A DNA stretch of 64,000 nucleotides from Mycolicibacterium wolinskyi (GCF_002101965.1 NZ_LQQA01000015.1:310001-374000); one strand, 5' to 3'. Counted from the stretch's first letter, positions 35,381 to 44,656 are shown. Numbers and translations: made by a program. The notes: generated by a model not told the origin, from the letters alone.

Positions 35381-36836
35381 CGAACAACCCCGCCAACCTC
35401 GCCATGTCGACCTTGCCGCTGGACAGCACGGGCAGCTGGGCCGGGCGGATCACCGCGAAGCGTCTGGGCACCTTGTACGCCGACAGCTCGTCGCGCAACG
35501 CGGTGCGAATGGCAGCCTCATCGAACGTGGATGGATCTTCCATCACCATCACTGCCGCCACGACCTGCCCGCGCTCGGCATCCGGCAGCCCGACGACATG
35601 GACGGCGCTACAGTGCAACAGGTTGGCGAGCGCCCTCTCCACCTCGGCTGGTGGGACGTTGGCGCCCGCCGTCTTGATCATCGCGCCGGCACGGCCCAGA
35701 AAGTAATAGAACCCGTCGTCGTCGACGCGCACGAGATCGCCGGTGTGGAACCAACCATCGGCGTCGAAGCAGTCCTCGCGGTTGCGACCGTAGTAGCCCA
35801 GCATGACGTACGGCCCACGGATACACAGTTCGCCTGAGGCGAGCACCTTCGTCTCGAAACCAGGTGCGGGGCGGCCATAGGATCCGCGCCGGTGTTCGGG
35901 TTGATCGCTGTCGTCGGCGTCGACGAGTACGACGCTGCCCGCCTCGGTCATGCCGAGCATGTTGTGGCGCAGCTCGGGATCGGCGGGCCTGGCATCGGGC
36001 GCCATGATCGGGTACAGGTTGCCACGACGCATCGACGACAGATCGCGATGAGCGAAGCTCGGATGGCGGGTCAGATGGGCGATGCCCGCGGCGAAACCGT
36101 TTGTCAGCGTCGGCTTCTCGGACTCCAGGAGGTCCAGCGTCGCGCCCGCGTCGGTGGCGTTCGAACAGATCAGGGTCGCGCCGGCGACCATGGTGGCCAG
36201 CAAGCCGAACGCGAAGCCGCCGACCCAGAAGAACGGCGAATTGCAAAACAGCCGGTCCGGCGCGGAGAACCCGCGAATCGCGTTGAGGTTGCGTTGATGT
36301 GCCAGCAGCCCGTTGTGGGAGTGGACGACGCCTTTGGGCGCCCCGGTCGAGCCGGAGGTATAGATGACCGCCAACGGATCGCAGCCGTCGACGTCGGCTT
36401 CGAGACCGGCGATGTCCGGCTCGTGAGCCTCGGGCTGCTCGAACAGCACGTGTCGCAGGCACGGTGCGTAACCGACTTCAGCCAACCGCTCTCCATAATC
36501 ATGATTCCGGAAGGACCGCGCCGACAGCATGATCGCGACGTCGCTGTCGAGCACTTGTGTCCGTAGCTCAGTAGACGTGAGAAACGTCGAGAACGGCACC
36601 ACGACCGCGCCGATTCGCGCCGCGGCCAGCATGGCGACCACGAATTCGACACCGTTGGGATACAGCAGGCCGACATGGGTACCTTTGCCTGCACCGAGAG
36701 CCGCGAGCCCGCGGGCCAACCGCGCCGAGCGGGCCTCGGCTTCGGTATAGCTGACGCGAGTGTCGTCGCAGATCAGCAACGGGTGATCGCCCCGGCCGCG
36801 GAGACCTGCGAGCAGGTCGACGAGCGACTCAGACAC
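35373..36836 (-). CDS. AMP-dependent acyl-CoA synthetase II
   Basis: A 487-residue ligase related to its downstream neighbour, sharing the same layout and a similar FFWVGG segment. ATP loop IYTSGSTGAPKGVVHSH near residue 156, LGMTEAGSVVLVDADD, then the hinge YYFLGRAGAMIKTAGANV and catalytic Lys in SSGKVDMARL. It overlaps both flanking synthetase genes by 8 bases, so all three should be translated in step. The pair is best read as a tandem duplication; acid specificity is unknown. Confidence 0.9.
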   Translation of the reverse strand: MSESLVDLLAGLRGRGDHPLLICDDTRVSYTEAEARSARLARGLAALGAGKGTHVGLLYPNGVEFVVAMLAAARIGAVVVPFSTFLTSTELRTQVLDSDVAIMLSARSFRNHDYGERLAEVGYAPCLRHVLFEQPEAHEPDIAGLEADVDGCDPLAVIYTSGSTGAPKGVVHSHNGLLAHQRNLNAIRGFSAPDRLFCNSPFFWVGGFAFGLLATMVAGATLICSNATDAGATLDLLESEKPTLTNGFAAGIAHLTRHPSFAHRDLSSMRRGNLYPIMAPDARPADPELRHNMLGMTEAGSVVLVDADDSDQPEHRRGSYGRPAPGFETKVLASGELCIRGPYVMLGYYGRNREDCFDADGWFHTGDLVRVDDDGFYYFLGRAGAMIKTAGANVPPAEVERALANLLHCSAVHVVGLPDAERGQVVAAVMVMEDPSTFDEAAIRTALRDELSAYKVPRRFAVIRPAQLPVLSSGKVDMARLAGLFDG

Positions 36837-38277
36837 CGGCCGCTAACTGGTCGCGGACGGCGCCCAGATCGGCCTTGCCAGAGGGAGTCCGGGGAATCGT
36901 CTCGACGATCGCGATCCTGGCCGGTATCTCGTACCGGGCCAGGCGGCCCCGCAGATACTCGGTCAGCTCACCCGGGGACGCGTCCGTCCGTAGCTCGACC
37001 ATGGCCACCGGCGTTTCCCCCAACCGCTCGTCCGGCCACCCGATCACGGCGGCGCCACGTACCGCGGGATGGCTTTCGAGCGCCGTGCGGACATCGTCGG
37101 GCATCACCTTGAAGCCGCCGCGGATGATGGCCTGATCGGCACGCCCCAGAATCCACACGAATCCGTCGCTGTCGATGCGGGCGAGGTCGGTGGTGCGCAA
37201 CCAGCCCGAGGTCGGGTCGAGCTGCGCGGGTTTGACCTCCAGCAGGCCCTGTCGGTCGGGCCCGAGTGGGTTGCCGCCGTCGTCGACGACGCGCAACTGT
37301 GCACCCGGATTGGCGCGACCGACGCTGCCCCGTTTGGCTTTCCAGTACTTCTGGTGGTCGGCGAGCGTCCAGCTGGTGACTCCGCCACCGAATTCCGTTG
37401 CCGCATAGGAGGTCAGCACCGGTATGCCGAACTTCTCGGTGAACGCGTCGGCGTCGTCGGCCGACAACGGCGCGGTGCCGGACGTGACGACGCGGATACT
37501 GGCCAGGTCGTCGCGGGTGAGATCGGAGTGCAGCACCATGCGCAGTGCCGCCGGGACCAGCGACACCGCGCGGGGCCGGTGTTCGCGCACCGCGGCGGCC
37601 CAGCGCTCGAGGTCGAACTTCGGCAGCAGCACAAACGGACGCGCCTCGGCGATGCACAGCAGGACCCGGAACACCCCGCCGACATGTACGAGCGGCGAGT
37701 TGACGATCGCGACCCCGCGCCGCAATTCGGTGGGGGTGGGCGATGTCTCGGGTTCGCGGCCCATGACGCTGCGGGCAAGCATGTCGTAGGTGAGGTCGAC
37801 TCGCTTAGGCGGGCCGGTGGTGCCGCTCGTGAGCATCCACACCGCCACACCAGGCCGGCCGGCGTCAGCGACCGGTGCCGTGGCGGCGCTGACCACCGGT
37901 GGGCTGTCCAGATCGGAGATCGCGACGGTCGTCGTCGCCGGTGACGGTGTCACCAGGGTGGCGATGTCTTCGGCGAGACCCACGATGAGCGGCAGCGCCA
38001 TGTCCGCGATGTCGGTGCGCGTCCGGTCGTCGCCCCGCGACGGATTGATGACGACGACGGTTGCGCCGGCGGCCAACACGCCGAGCAGGGCGGCGACGTG
38101 CGCCGGTTGGTTGCGCAGCATGATGCCGACCCGGCCCGAGCCCGCGAGCGCGCCGACGCGGCGGGCCAAACCGGCGACCTGTCCCCACGTACACCATCGC
38201 CCGTCGTATTGGACGGCCGCCGCCGCCGGATCCAGGTCGAAGACGTCATCGATGCGCTGCGAAAGCGGATGGACCAT
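36829..38277 (-). CDS. AMP-dependent acyl-CoA synthetase III
   Basis: A 482-residue ligase starting at the ATG 38275-38277, which shares its A with the TGA of the upstream crotonase. Its ATP loop reads LTSGTTGPPKRVDLTY, with Arg-Val where relatives have Gly-Val, and TSYAATEFGGGVTSW replaces the usual GMTE segment, so it is the most divergent of the three. The catalytic Lys is in TPSGKADLG. It lies between the crotonase genes and the other two synthetases in the same operon. Confidence 0.88.
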   Translation of the reverse strand: MVHPLSQRIDDVFDLDPAAAAVQYDGRWCTWGQVAGLARRVGALAGSGRVGIMLRNQPAHVAALLGVLAAGATVVVINPSRGDDRTRTDIADMALPLIVGLAEDIATLVTPSPATTTVAISDLDSPPVVSAATAPVADAGRPGVAVWMLTSGTTGPPKRVDLTYDMLARSVMGREPETSPTPTELRRGVAIVNSPLVHVGGVFRVLLCIAEARPFVLLPKFDLERWAAAVREHRPRAVSLVPAALRMVLHSDLTRDDLASIRVVTSGTAPLSADDADAFTEKFGIPVLTSYAATEFGGGVTSWTLADHQKYWKAKRGSVGRANPGAQLRVVDDGGNPLGPDRQGLLEVKPAQLDPTSGWLRTTDLARIDSDGFVWILGRADQAIIRGGFKVMPDDVRTALESHPAVRGAAVIGWPDERLGETPVAMVELRTDASPGELTEYLRGRLARYEIPARIAIVETIPRTPSGKADLGAVRDQLAAGV

Positions 38278-39056
38278 CAGCGGATCCGTGGTGCCGGCTT
38301 GGAGGGCTTGAGCTCGGCCAATTCCGCCTTGGCGATCGGATTGCCCAACCGGGTGTAGATCAAGCCCTGATCCATGGCGGCCCGGTACGGTTTGTCGAGA
38401 GATTCCCAGATCGCCTTGACGGTGCCCTGTGTGGCGGTCGGAGGTTTGGCGGCGATGGTCGCCGCGATCTCGTGTGCGCGCGCCCAGAGGTCGTCGCGAG
38501 CCACCACCTCGGTGACCAGTCCGATGCGTAGTGCGGTGCCGGCGCAAACCCGTTCGTCGTTGCCCATCAACGCGATTCGCAGCGTGTCGCCGAGGCCGAC
38601 CCGTCGCATCAGCCCGACCGGCTCGAGTGCGGACACGAGGCCCGCGCTGACGTGGGAGTCGAAGAACGTGGCGTCCTGTGAGCAGATGACCACATCGGCC
38701 TCGTTGACGAAATACAGTGCGCCCGCTGTGCACATCCCCTGGACGGCGCACACCACGGGCTTCCACATCTTCTGCCACTTCGGACTGAGCAGCTCACCCG
38801 GATCCTCGTGATTCCACACGATATTCGGTTGCCCATAACTCGATTTCACATCGAGCCCGGCGCTGAACGCCCGGTCGCCTGCCGCGCGCAGCACCACGGC
38901 GTTGATGCCCTCGTCCGCCTTGATCGTCTGCCAGACATCGCGCATCTCTTCGCACATCGTGCGGTTGAACGAGTTGAGCGCCTCCGGTCGGTTGAGCGTG
39001 ACGGTCGCGACGCGCGAATCGTGATCGAGGTCGAGCAGGATGGTTTCGAAAGTCAT
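38277..39056 (-). CDS. Enoyl-CoA hydratase/isomerase family protein
   Basis: A 259-residue crotonase-fold protein: AFSAGLDVKSSY forms the first oxyanion element near residue 63, and GMCTAGALYFVNEADVVI the second. The TFFDSHVSAGLVSALEPVG segment is shared with the next gene upstream, indicating that the two arose by duplication. The start ATG overlaps that gene's stop. The reaction (hydration, isomerisation or ring opening) cannot be told from the fold. Confidence 0.87.
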   Translation of the reverse strand: MTFETILLDLDHDSRVATVTLNRPEALNSFNRTMCEEMRDVWQTIKADEGINAVVLRAAGDRAFSAGLDVKSSYGQPNIVWNHEDPGELLSPKWQKMWKPVVCAVQGMCTAGALYFVNEADVVICSQDATFFDSHVSAGLVSALEPVGLMRRVGLGDTLRIALMGNDERVCAGTALRIGLVTEVVARDDLWARAHEIAATIAAKPPTATQGTVKAIWESLDKPYRAAMDQGLIYTRLGNPIAKAELAELKPSKPAPRIR

Positions 39057-39856
39057 CGGCACCGCCAGTTCGGCGCACGCTTCTCCACAAACGCCAGCGG
39101 ACCCTCCTGGGCGTCTTCCGTGCGGACCACCCGTTCGCGGAATGTCTCGGCCAGAATCTCGCCTTCCAGTAGTGGCAGGTCGAGCGTCTTGTGAATGGCC
39201 AGCCTGGTGCCCCGTACCGCGAGGGGCGCATTGGAGTTGACGATGTCGGCAATCTCGTGTGCCCGTTGCAGCAGCTTGTCGTGTTCGACGACCTCGGTCA
39301 CCATGCCGAGTTCGTAGGCGCGTTCTGCGCTCATCCGTTCGTGCTTGCCCGTCAACGCCATTCGCAGGGCGACCGAACGCGGCAGCGCGCGGGCCAGGCG
39401 CACCATCTCGCGCGCGGCGACCAAGCCGATGCTGACGTGTGGGTCGAAGAAGGTCGCCTTGTCGGATGCGATCACGATGTCGCCGGTGGTCACCCAGTCG
39501 AGCCCGGCGCCGCAGCAGATGCCGTTGATGGCCGCCAGCACCGGTTTGGCCATCCGGCGAAACGGGGGAGTGCCCTCTTGCGGTGCCTCCCACTGGTCAT
39601 AGGTGGACAGGTAGGGCCGTTCGTAGATGACCCTGCCGTCCTCCGGAATTTCTTTGACGTCGGCGCCCGTGCAAAACGCCCGGCCCGTGGCCGTGACGAT
39701 CATCAGCCAGATGTTGTCGTCGTTCTCGGCTTCGTCGTACGCCGCGCGCAGTTCGTTGATCATGTGCGGGGACAACGCGTTGAGCGCCTCGGGGCGGTTC
39801 AGCGTGATGGTCGCTTTGTGCCCGTCGACCTCGTATTTGATGGTGTCGTAGGTCAT
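39053..39856 (-). CDS. Enoyl-CoA hydratase/isomerase family protein
   Basis: A 267-residue crotonase-fold protein with ATITLNRPEALNALSPH, AFCTGADVKEIP and GICCGAGLDWVTTGDIVIAS. The segment ATFFDPHVSIGLVAAREM matches its downstream paralogue. Ser or Arg occupies positions where classical hydratases have a catalytic Glu (PEIK), so the chemistry may differ from simple hydration. It lies second in the six-gene leftward operon, 9 bases after the first crotonase. Confidence 0.87.
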   Translation of the reverse strand: MTYDTIKYEVDGHKATITLNRPEALNALSPHMINELRAAYDEAENDDNIWLMIVTATGRAFCTGADVKEIPEDGRVIYERPYLSTYDQWEAPQEGTPPFRRMAKPVLAAINGICCGAGLDWVTTGDIVIASDKATFFDPHVSIGLVAAREMVRLARALPRSVALRMALTGKHERMSAERAYELGMVTEVVEHDKLLQRAHEIADIVNSNAPLAVRGTRLAIHKTLDLPLLEGEILAETFRERVVRTEDAQEGPLAFVEKRAPNWRCR

Positions 39857-39865
39857 GCGTTCCTT

Positions 39866-40660
39866 TCAACGTCCTCGGAAGTCCGGGTCGCGACGCTCCC
39901 GGAACGCCGCGAGTCCCTCTTTGAAATCACCGGTGCGGCAGGACAGTTCGAGGTTGGACAGTTCCTGGTTCATCGACTGGGTCAGGGTGGCGTGCTGGCT
40001 GTAGACGATGGCCTGTTTGGCGAGGCCGAGCGCGACGGTGGGGCCGTTCGCCAGCCGGGCCAGGAGTTCGTCGGCGGCGGCATCGAGTTCGCCTGCGGGG
40101 ACGGCGTCGTGAATCAGCCCCCAGTCGGCCGCCTGTGTGCCACTCACCTTCTCGCCGAGCAGCAGCATGCGCCTGGCCCTGGTCACTCCGGCCAGCCGCG
40201 GCAACAGCCACGTCGCGCCCGAATCCGGGCTGAACCCTCGGCTCAGAAACGGCTCCCAGAACGTGGCGTCGGCGTCGGCGATCGTGAAATCCGCCGCCAA
40301 GGCGAGGTTGCAGCCGAGCCCGACGGCCCAGCCGCGCACCGTGCAGATCACCGGTAGTTGGATGGTCGCCACGAGTTCGATGACGCGGTGTGCGGTGTGG
40401 GGGACGCGCCGGACCAAGTCACCCGTGCGGGGGCGCTGCCCGCCGCTGTTGGTGGCCACCCAGTCTGCGCCGGTGCAGAAATCGCCGCCCGCGCCGGTGA
40501 TCGCGATCGCACGCAGAGAATCGTCGCTCGCGGCGGCGGTGAGAACAGTGACGAGATCGTCGATCATCCGATGGCTCAAGGAATTCCGTCGATCTGGACG
40601 GTCGAGAACGACGCGCAGGACGTCGCCGTCGCGGGATGTGGAAACCGCCTCGTCGTTCAC
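39866..40660 (-). CDS. Enoyl-CoA hydratase/isomerase family protein
   Basis: A 264-residue crotonase-fold protein and the first gene of the six-gene leftward operon (three crotonases, three synthetases). Motifs: VVLDRPDRRNSLSHRMIDD, DFCTGADWVATN and VRGWAVGLGCNLALAADFTIA; ATFWEPFLSRGFSPDSGATWLLPRLAG fits a canonical hydratase/isomerase loop. The operon diverges from gntR at 40769, which is the probable regulator of both directions. Confidence 0.88.
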   Translation of the reverse strand: MNDEAVSTSRDGDVLRVVLDRPDRRNSLSHRMIDDLVTVLTAAASDDSLRAIAITGAGGDFCTGADWVATNSGGQRPRTGDLVRRVPHTAHRVIELVATIQLPVICTVRGWAVGLGCNLALAADFTIADADATFWEPFLSRGFSPDSGATWLLPRLAGVTRARRMLLLGEKVSGTQAADWGLIHDAVPAGELDAAADELLARLANGPTVALGLAKQAIVYSQHATLTQSMNQELSNLELSCRTGDFKEGLAAFRERRDPDFRGR

Positions 40661-40679
40661 GGTCGACCCGCCTCCATAT

Positions 40680-40717
40680 CCATACAGTTGCCCATACAGT
40701 AGACGATGCGATTACTA
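40680..40717. promoter_or_regulatory. Candidate GntR operator region between divergent operons
   Basis: CCATACAGT occurs twice (40680-40688 and 40692-40700) with a 12-base period, and TACAGTAG faces CTATCCTGTA about 12 bases further on. The block is AT-rich and centred in the 108-base gap between the crotonase operon and gntR, so it is a reasonable operator/promoter region for the GntR protein. Boundaries are approximate. Confidence 0.4.
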
Positions 40718-40768
40718 TCCTGTACAAGTTAGCAAGGAAAAGCCGTCGGCGGAACAGTGGAGGAACGG

Positions 40769-41536
40769 GTGCCGGCACACCGGATACGCCAACCGCGGGT
40801 CGCCGAGGTCGTCGCGTCGAAACTGCGTGACGACATCCTGTCCGGCAGGTTGTGCGAAGGCGACATCCTGCCGACGCAGGAGAGTCTGTTTCAGCAGTTC
40901 GGTGTGAGTCCGCCTGCGCTGCGCGAGGCTATCCATCTGTTGGAGACCGACGGATTGGTCTCGGTGCGCCGCGGCAACATGGGCGGGGCGGTGATCCGGC
41001 AGCCGTCGGCCGAGCGAACCGCGCACATGATCAGCATGGTTTTGCAGTCCCGCGCCGCCACGCCGGCCGATGTCAGCGAGGCCCTGTTGCACATGGAGCC
41101 GATCTGCGCGGGTATGTGCGCGGCTCGGGCGGATCGGGCCACCGAGGTGGTGCCGTACCTACAGGCTGAAATCGACTTCCAGACCGCAGAATTCGGTGAC
41201 ACGTCGCGGTACGTGGCCAACGCTCGCAGGTTCCACGAGGTGCTGGTGGCGCGGTGTGGCAACGAATCCATGATTCTGCTCATCGGATCGCTGGAGTTGA
41301 TCTGGTCGACGCACGAATCGTCGGTGTGGGGCGGCGAAGTCGACGCCGGGATGAACGAGAAGACGATGGGGGCCGCGTTGCGCGACCATCAACGTTTGCT
41401 CGACGCCATCGCCGACGGCGACTCCGCCCGCGCCGCCAAGCTCGCGGCTGACCACTTGACCACGGCACGCCGCACCACGCTGGCGGCCGGTACCGACAAA
41501 ACCATTGAAGCGAGGCTGATTTCGAATGACCGATGA
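40769..41536 (+). CDS. GntR-family (FadR/FCD) regulator
   Basis: A 255-residue regulator. The winged HTH (about 5-75) contains the recognition segment ESLFQQFGVSPPALREAIHLL, and the FCD ligand domain follows, with helical segments through LRDHQRLLDAIADGD. The GTG at 40769 is preferred because GGAGG at 40759-40763 sits 5 bases upstream; another in-frame GTG at 40757 lies before that site. It probably represses the divergent operon and itself until an acyl-CoA or related acid binds. It overlaps the next gene by 11 bases. Confidence 0.87.
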   Translation: MPAHRIRQPRVAEVVASKLRDDILSGRLCEGDILPTQESLFQQFGVSPPALREAIHLLETDGLVSVRRGNMGGAVIRQPSAERTAHMISMVLQSRAATPADVSEALLHMEPICAGMCAARADRATEVVPYLQAEIDFQTAEFGDTSRYVANARRFHEVLVARCGNESMILLIGSLELIWSTHESSVWGGEVDAGMNEKTMGAALRDHQRLLDAIADGDSARAAKLAADHLTTARRTTLAAGTDKTIEARLISNDR

Positions 41537-42425
41537 CCGCGTGCTGTTCGAGGTCGACGACGATCGCCGTATCGCCACCATCACGTTCAACAACCCGAAA
41601 CAGCGCAACTCCTACGATGCGGCGATGCGCGACGAAATCGCCCGATATCTGGACATCGTCGCCGAAGACGACGACATCACCGTGGTACTGCTGCGCGGCG
41701 CCGAGGGGGTGTTCAGTACCGGGGCTGACATGAACAACGCCTACGGCTGGTACGGCGATGAGCGCCATCGCCACGAACAAACGGGCGACCAGAAACAAGC
41801 CACACAGAAGAGATCCCGCCCGAGTCAGCGGCGGCGCCTCACCGTCGACCGCAAATCGTTCGGGTTCTACCACAACTTCATGGGCTTCCCGAAGGTCACG
41901 GTCGGTGAGATCAGCGGCTACGCACTCGGCGGCGGATTCGAAATGGCTTTGATGACAGACATATCCGTGATCGCAAGGGACACGAGGATCGGGATGCCGG
42001 CCACCCGGTTCCTCGGCCCGGCGCTGGGCAGCCTGCACATGTTCTTCCACCGTCTCGGGCCGGTGCTGGCGCGGCGGATGCTGCTGACCGGCGACATCAT
42101 CGAGGCCGGATCGATCGAGCATCTGGGTGTCTTCACCGACACGTGCGACGCCGGCGACGTGGGTGCTCGGGCGCGGTACTGGGCGCAGAAGGCCGCCAAA
42201 ATGCCCGCCGATGGCGTCGTCATCGCCAAGGAAGCGTTCCGGCTGGTCGAGCAGAGTCAGTCGTATCAGGGCGAGGAGGTCGCGAGCTACATCTTTCATG
42301 CCTACGGCACGAACCTGCAGTTCTCACCGGGGGAGTTCAACTTCGTCAAGACCCGTGCCCAGCACGGAACCAAGGAGGCGTTCCGGCTGCGCGACGAGCA
42401 CTTCCACGTGCCGGAGCCGCGATGA
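41526..42425 (+). CDS. Crotonase-family protein with a basic insertion
   Basis: A 299-residue crotonase-fold protein, longer than the usual 260. After VFSTGADMNNAYGWYGDE comes an insertion of about 30 residues rich in Arg, Lys, His and Gln (about 78-112) before the core resumes at GFYHNFMGFPKVTVGEI. The oxyanion element GYALGGGFEMAL is intact, but the usual PEI...G glutamate region reads PATRFLGPALGSL. It may catalyse something other than hydration. Its start lies inside the 3' end of gntR, so they are co-expressed. Confidence 0.85.
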   Translation: MTDDRVLFEVDDDRRIATITFNNPKQRNSYDAAMRDEIARYLDIVAEDDDITVVLLRGAEGVFSTGADMNNAYGWYGDERHRHEQTGDQKQATQKRSRPSQRRRLTVDRKSFGFYHNFMGFPKVTVGEISGYALGGGFEMALMTDISVIARDTRIGMPATRFLGPALGSLHMFFHRLGPVLARRMLLTGDIIEAGSIEHLGVFTDTCDAGDVGARARYWAQKAAKMPADGVVIAKEAFRLVEQSQSYQGEEVASYIFHAYGTNLQFSPGEFNFVKTRAQHGTKEAFRLRDEHFHVPEPR

Positions 42426-42498
42426 CAGACGCACTACCGGCAGGCGTACGGTAGCTGATAGGGTTTACATAAATGGCGCATAACGTAAAGGTGGAACT

Positions 42499-43674
42499 AT
42501 GCCAACACCCGTCATAGTCGGTGCGGCTCGCACGGCCATCGGCCGGTCCTTCAAGGGCACGCTTGTCAACACACCGCCAGAAGCTCTGATCACCACGGTG
42601 CTGCCCGAGGTCGTGCGTCGTGCCGGAATCGCCCCGGAGGCGATCGATGACCTGATCTTCGCCGAATCCAATTACGGCGGCGGCGATATCGCGCGCTATG
42701 CGGCCGACGCCCTTGGCTGGCAGTCGGTCCCGGGCCAGTCCGTCAACCGGCATTGCGCGGGCAGCCTGACGTCGATCGGCAATGCCTCGGCTCAGATCGC
42801 TTCGGGCATGGAACGAGTACTGGTGGCCGGCGGTGTGCAGTCGCTGTCCTCTTCACCGCTGATGAAATGGCGCGTGCCCGGGCCGGAGTTGACGTTCATC
42901 GAGCCGTGGATGACGCCGACGCATGTAGAGACGCCCGACGCTCCGATGCGCGACATGTCGATCACGGTCGGCTGGAACACCGCGCAGGCCGTCGGAATCA
43001 CCCGCGAGGAAATGGACGCCTGGGCAGCCCGGTCACATCAGCGCGCGATCGCGGCCATCGACGCGGGCAAGTTCCTCGATGAGATCGTGCCGCTCAAGGT
43101 GACCCAGCCCGACGGCTCGGTGACCGAGTTCAGCGTCGACGAGCATCCGCGTCGCGGCACCACGGCCGAGAAGCTGGCCGAGCTCAAGGTCCTGCATCCG
43201 GAGATCGAAGGATTCTCCATCACCGCGGGCAACAGCAGCGGCACCAACGATGCTGCCGCTGCTGTCGCGCTCGTCGACGCCGACTATGCCGCAGCGGAAA
43301 ACCTCGGCGTGCTGGCCACGGTGAAGGCCTGGGGCGCGGTCGGAGTGGCAGCACGGGACACCGGCTTGGGCGGAGTCAACGTGATCGGCAAGGTTCTCGA
43401 CCGGGCCGGCCTCAAGCCGTCCGACGTCGCGCTCTGGGAGATCAACGAGGCGTTCGCGTCAGTGCCCATCGCGGCGTGCCGCGAGTACGGCCTCGACGAG
43501 GAGCTGGTGAACTTCTCCGGAAGTGGTTGCAGCCTCGGACACCCGATCGCCGCATCGGGTGCCCGCATGGTCACCACGCTGGTCTACGAACTGCAACGCC
43601 GCGGCGGCGGTTTCGGCGTGGCCGCGATGTGCGCAGGCGGCGGTCAGGGCGGCGCGGTCGTCATCGAGGTCTAG
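42499..43674 (+). CDS. Acetyl-CoA acyltransferase (thiolase)
   Basis: A 391-residue thiolase with Cys86 in NRHCAGSLTSIGN, His in SLGHPIAASGARM and the second Cys in MCAGGGQGG, so catalysis should be intact. The replacement of CGSG by CAGS distinguishes it from the 27785 thiolase and suggests a different acyl group. The 73-base gap upstream is AT-rich (about 42466-42495) and likely holds its promoter. It converges on the tetR gene at 43682, 7 bases away. Confidence 0.92.
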   Translation: MPTPVIVGAARTAIGRSFKGTLVNTPPEALITTVLPEVVRRAGIAPEAIDDLIFAESNYGGGDIARYAADALGWQSVPGQSVNRHCAGSLTSIGNASAQIASGMERVLVAGGVQSLSSSPLMKWRVPGPELTFIEPWMTPTHVETPDAPMRDMSITVGWNTAQAVGITREEMDAWAARSHQRAIAAIDAGKFLDEIVPLKVTQPDGSVTEFSVDEHPRRGTTAEKLAELKVLHPEIEGFSITAGNSSGTNDAAAAVALVDADYAAAENLGVLATVKAWGAVGVAARDTGLGGVNVIGKVLDRAGLKPSDVALWEINEAFASVPIAACREYGLDEELVNFSGSGCSLGHPIAASGARMVTTLVYELQRRGGGFGVAAMCAGGGQGGAVVIEV

Positions 43675-43681
43675 CGTCGAG

Positions 43682-44440
43682 TCAGCTGGCTGCGGCCTTG
43701 CGCTTCGCGGGGGCCTTCTTGGCCTTGGCGGTGCCCGCCGCGTTCGACTCGATCAGCCGGGCGGCGTGGTCGAGGATGCACTCGAGCCCGTATTCGAAGT
43801 TCTTCTCGTCGGCCGCGCCGATGCGATGGCCCTCGCTGGTCACTTGCGCCAGCAGCGGGGTGACCTCGGGGTCGATGATCATGGTCTCTTCGTAGTCCCC
43901 GGGCGCGTTGTCGTTGGCCCGGTTCTTCTCGTAGAGGCGGTGCAGCACGACCGAACCGCGGACGTGCACCGACACCGCCGAATAGGTGTCGAACGCGTCC
44001 TCAACCGAGAGCCCGGCCTCGACCAGACCGGCGATCGCGGTTTCCATCTCCTGCACGCCGAGTCGCGCGGCCCGCGGGCTCAGCGCCGACCTGATGAGAA
44101 TGAGGTCGCACAGAATGGGGTTGCCCATGAACGCTTTCCGCATGGTCCGGGCGTGGTTGGCGAGTGACTCGCGCCAGTCCTTGGCCTCGACGTACGGCGT
44201 GGCGACGACGAATTCCCGTAGCGCCCGGTCGGTCATCGCGTTGAGCAGATCGTCCTTCTTGCGGAAGTACCAGTAGATGCTGGTGACACCCACGCCGAGG
44301 TGCTTGCCGAGCAACGGCATGCTGAGGTTGTCGATCGACACCTGCTCGGCCAGTTCGAAAGCACCCTTGATTATGTCGTCGGGATTGATGGAACCGCGTT
44401 CGCGCCGTTGGCGTTTCTCAGCGGTCGGTTGCTTTGCCAC
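43682..44440 (-). CDS. TetR-family regulator, candidate master regulator of the island
   Basis: A 252-residue TetR protein starting at the GTG 44438-44440, with GGAGG at 44449-44453 eight bases upstream; longer ATG starts would place that site inside the gene. The HTH is at about residues 18-65 (KHLGVGVTSIYWYFRKKDDLL). The last 20 residues are a Lys/Ala/Pro tail (AKAKKAPAKRKAAAS) like those of histone-like proteins, unusual for this family. The promoter region it shares with the divergent crotonase operon carries a copy of the 17-bp dyad found at four other island promoters. Confidence 0.85.
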   Translation of the reverse strand: MAKQPTAEKRQRRERGSINPDDIIKGAFELAEQVSIDNLSMPLLGKHLGVGVTSIYWYFRKKDDLLNAMTDRALREFVVATPYVEAKDWRESLANHARTMRKAFMGNPILCDLILIRSALSPRAARLGVQEMETAIAGLVEAGLSVEDAFDTYSAVSVHVRGSVVLHRLYEKNRANDNAPGDYEETMIIDPEVTPLLAQVTSEGHRIGAADEKNFEYGLECILDHAARLIESNAAGTAKAKKAPAKRKAAAS

Positions 44441-44656
44441 TACGGGCACCTCCATCAAAATCGATACTGCTCAAGCAGTCCCGCGCCGCGGGCCGATATC
44501 ACCGAATTTACCGTCGGCTACCGCCTGAACTGCGCCTATGGACGCGTGTCGTCGGGTGTTGTCACCGTCAACCTTACCGGTAGCCATCCCGTCGCTCCGC
44601 TCTACGGTTGCCCTCGGCACGTCGCTGCGGTACTGAGTGCGGGGGCTCGGGTTTGT

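Noticed and set aside
36829..38778. A 649-residue synthetase with an extra N-terminal domain
   Set aside because: The extra part is the crotonase gene in another frame; the ATG at 38275-38277 gives a normal synthetase.
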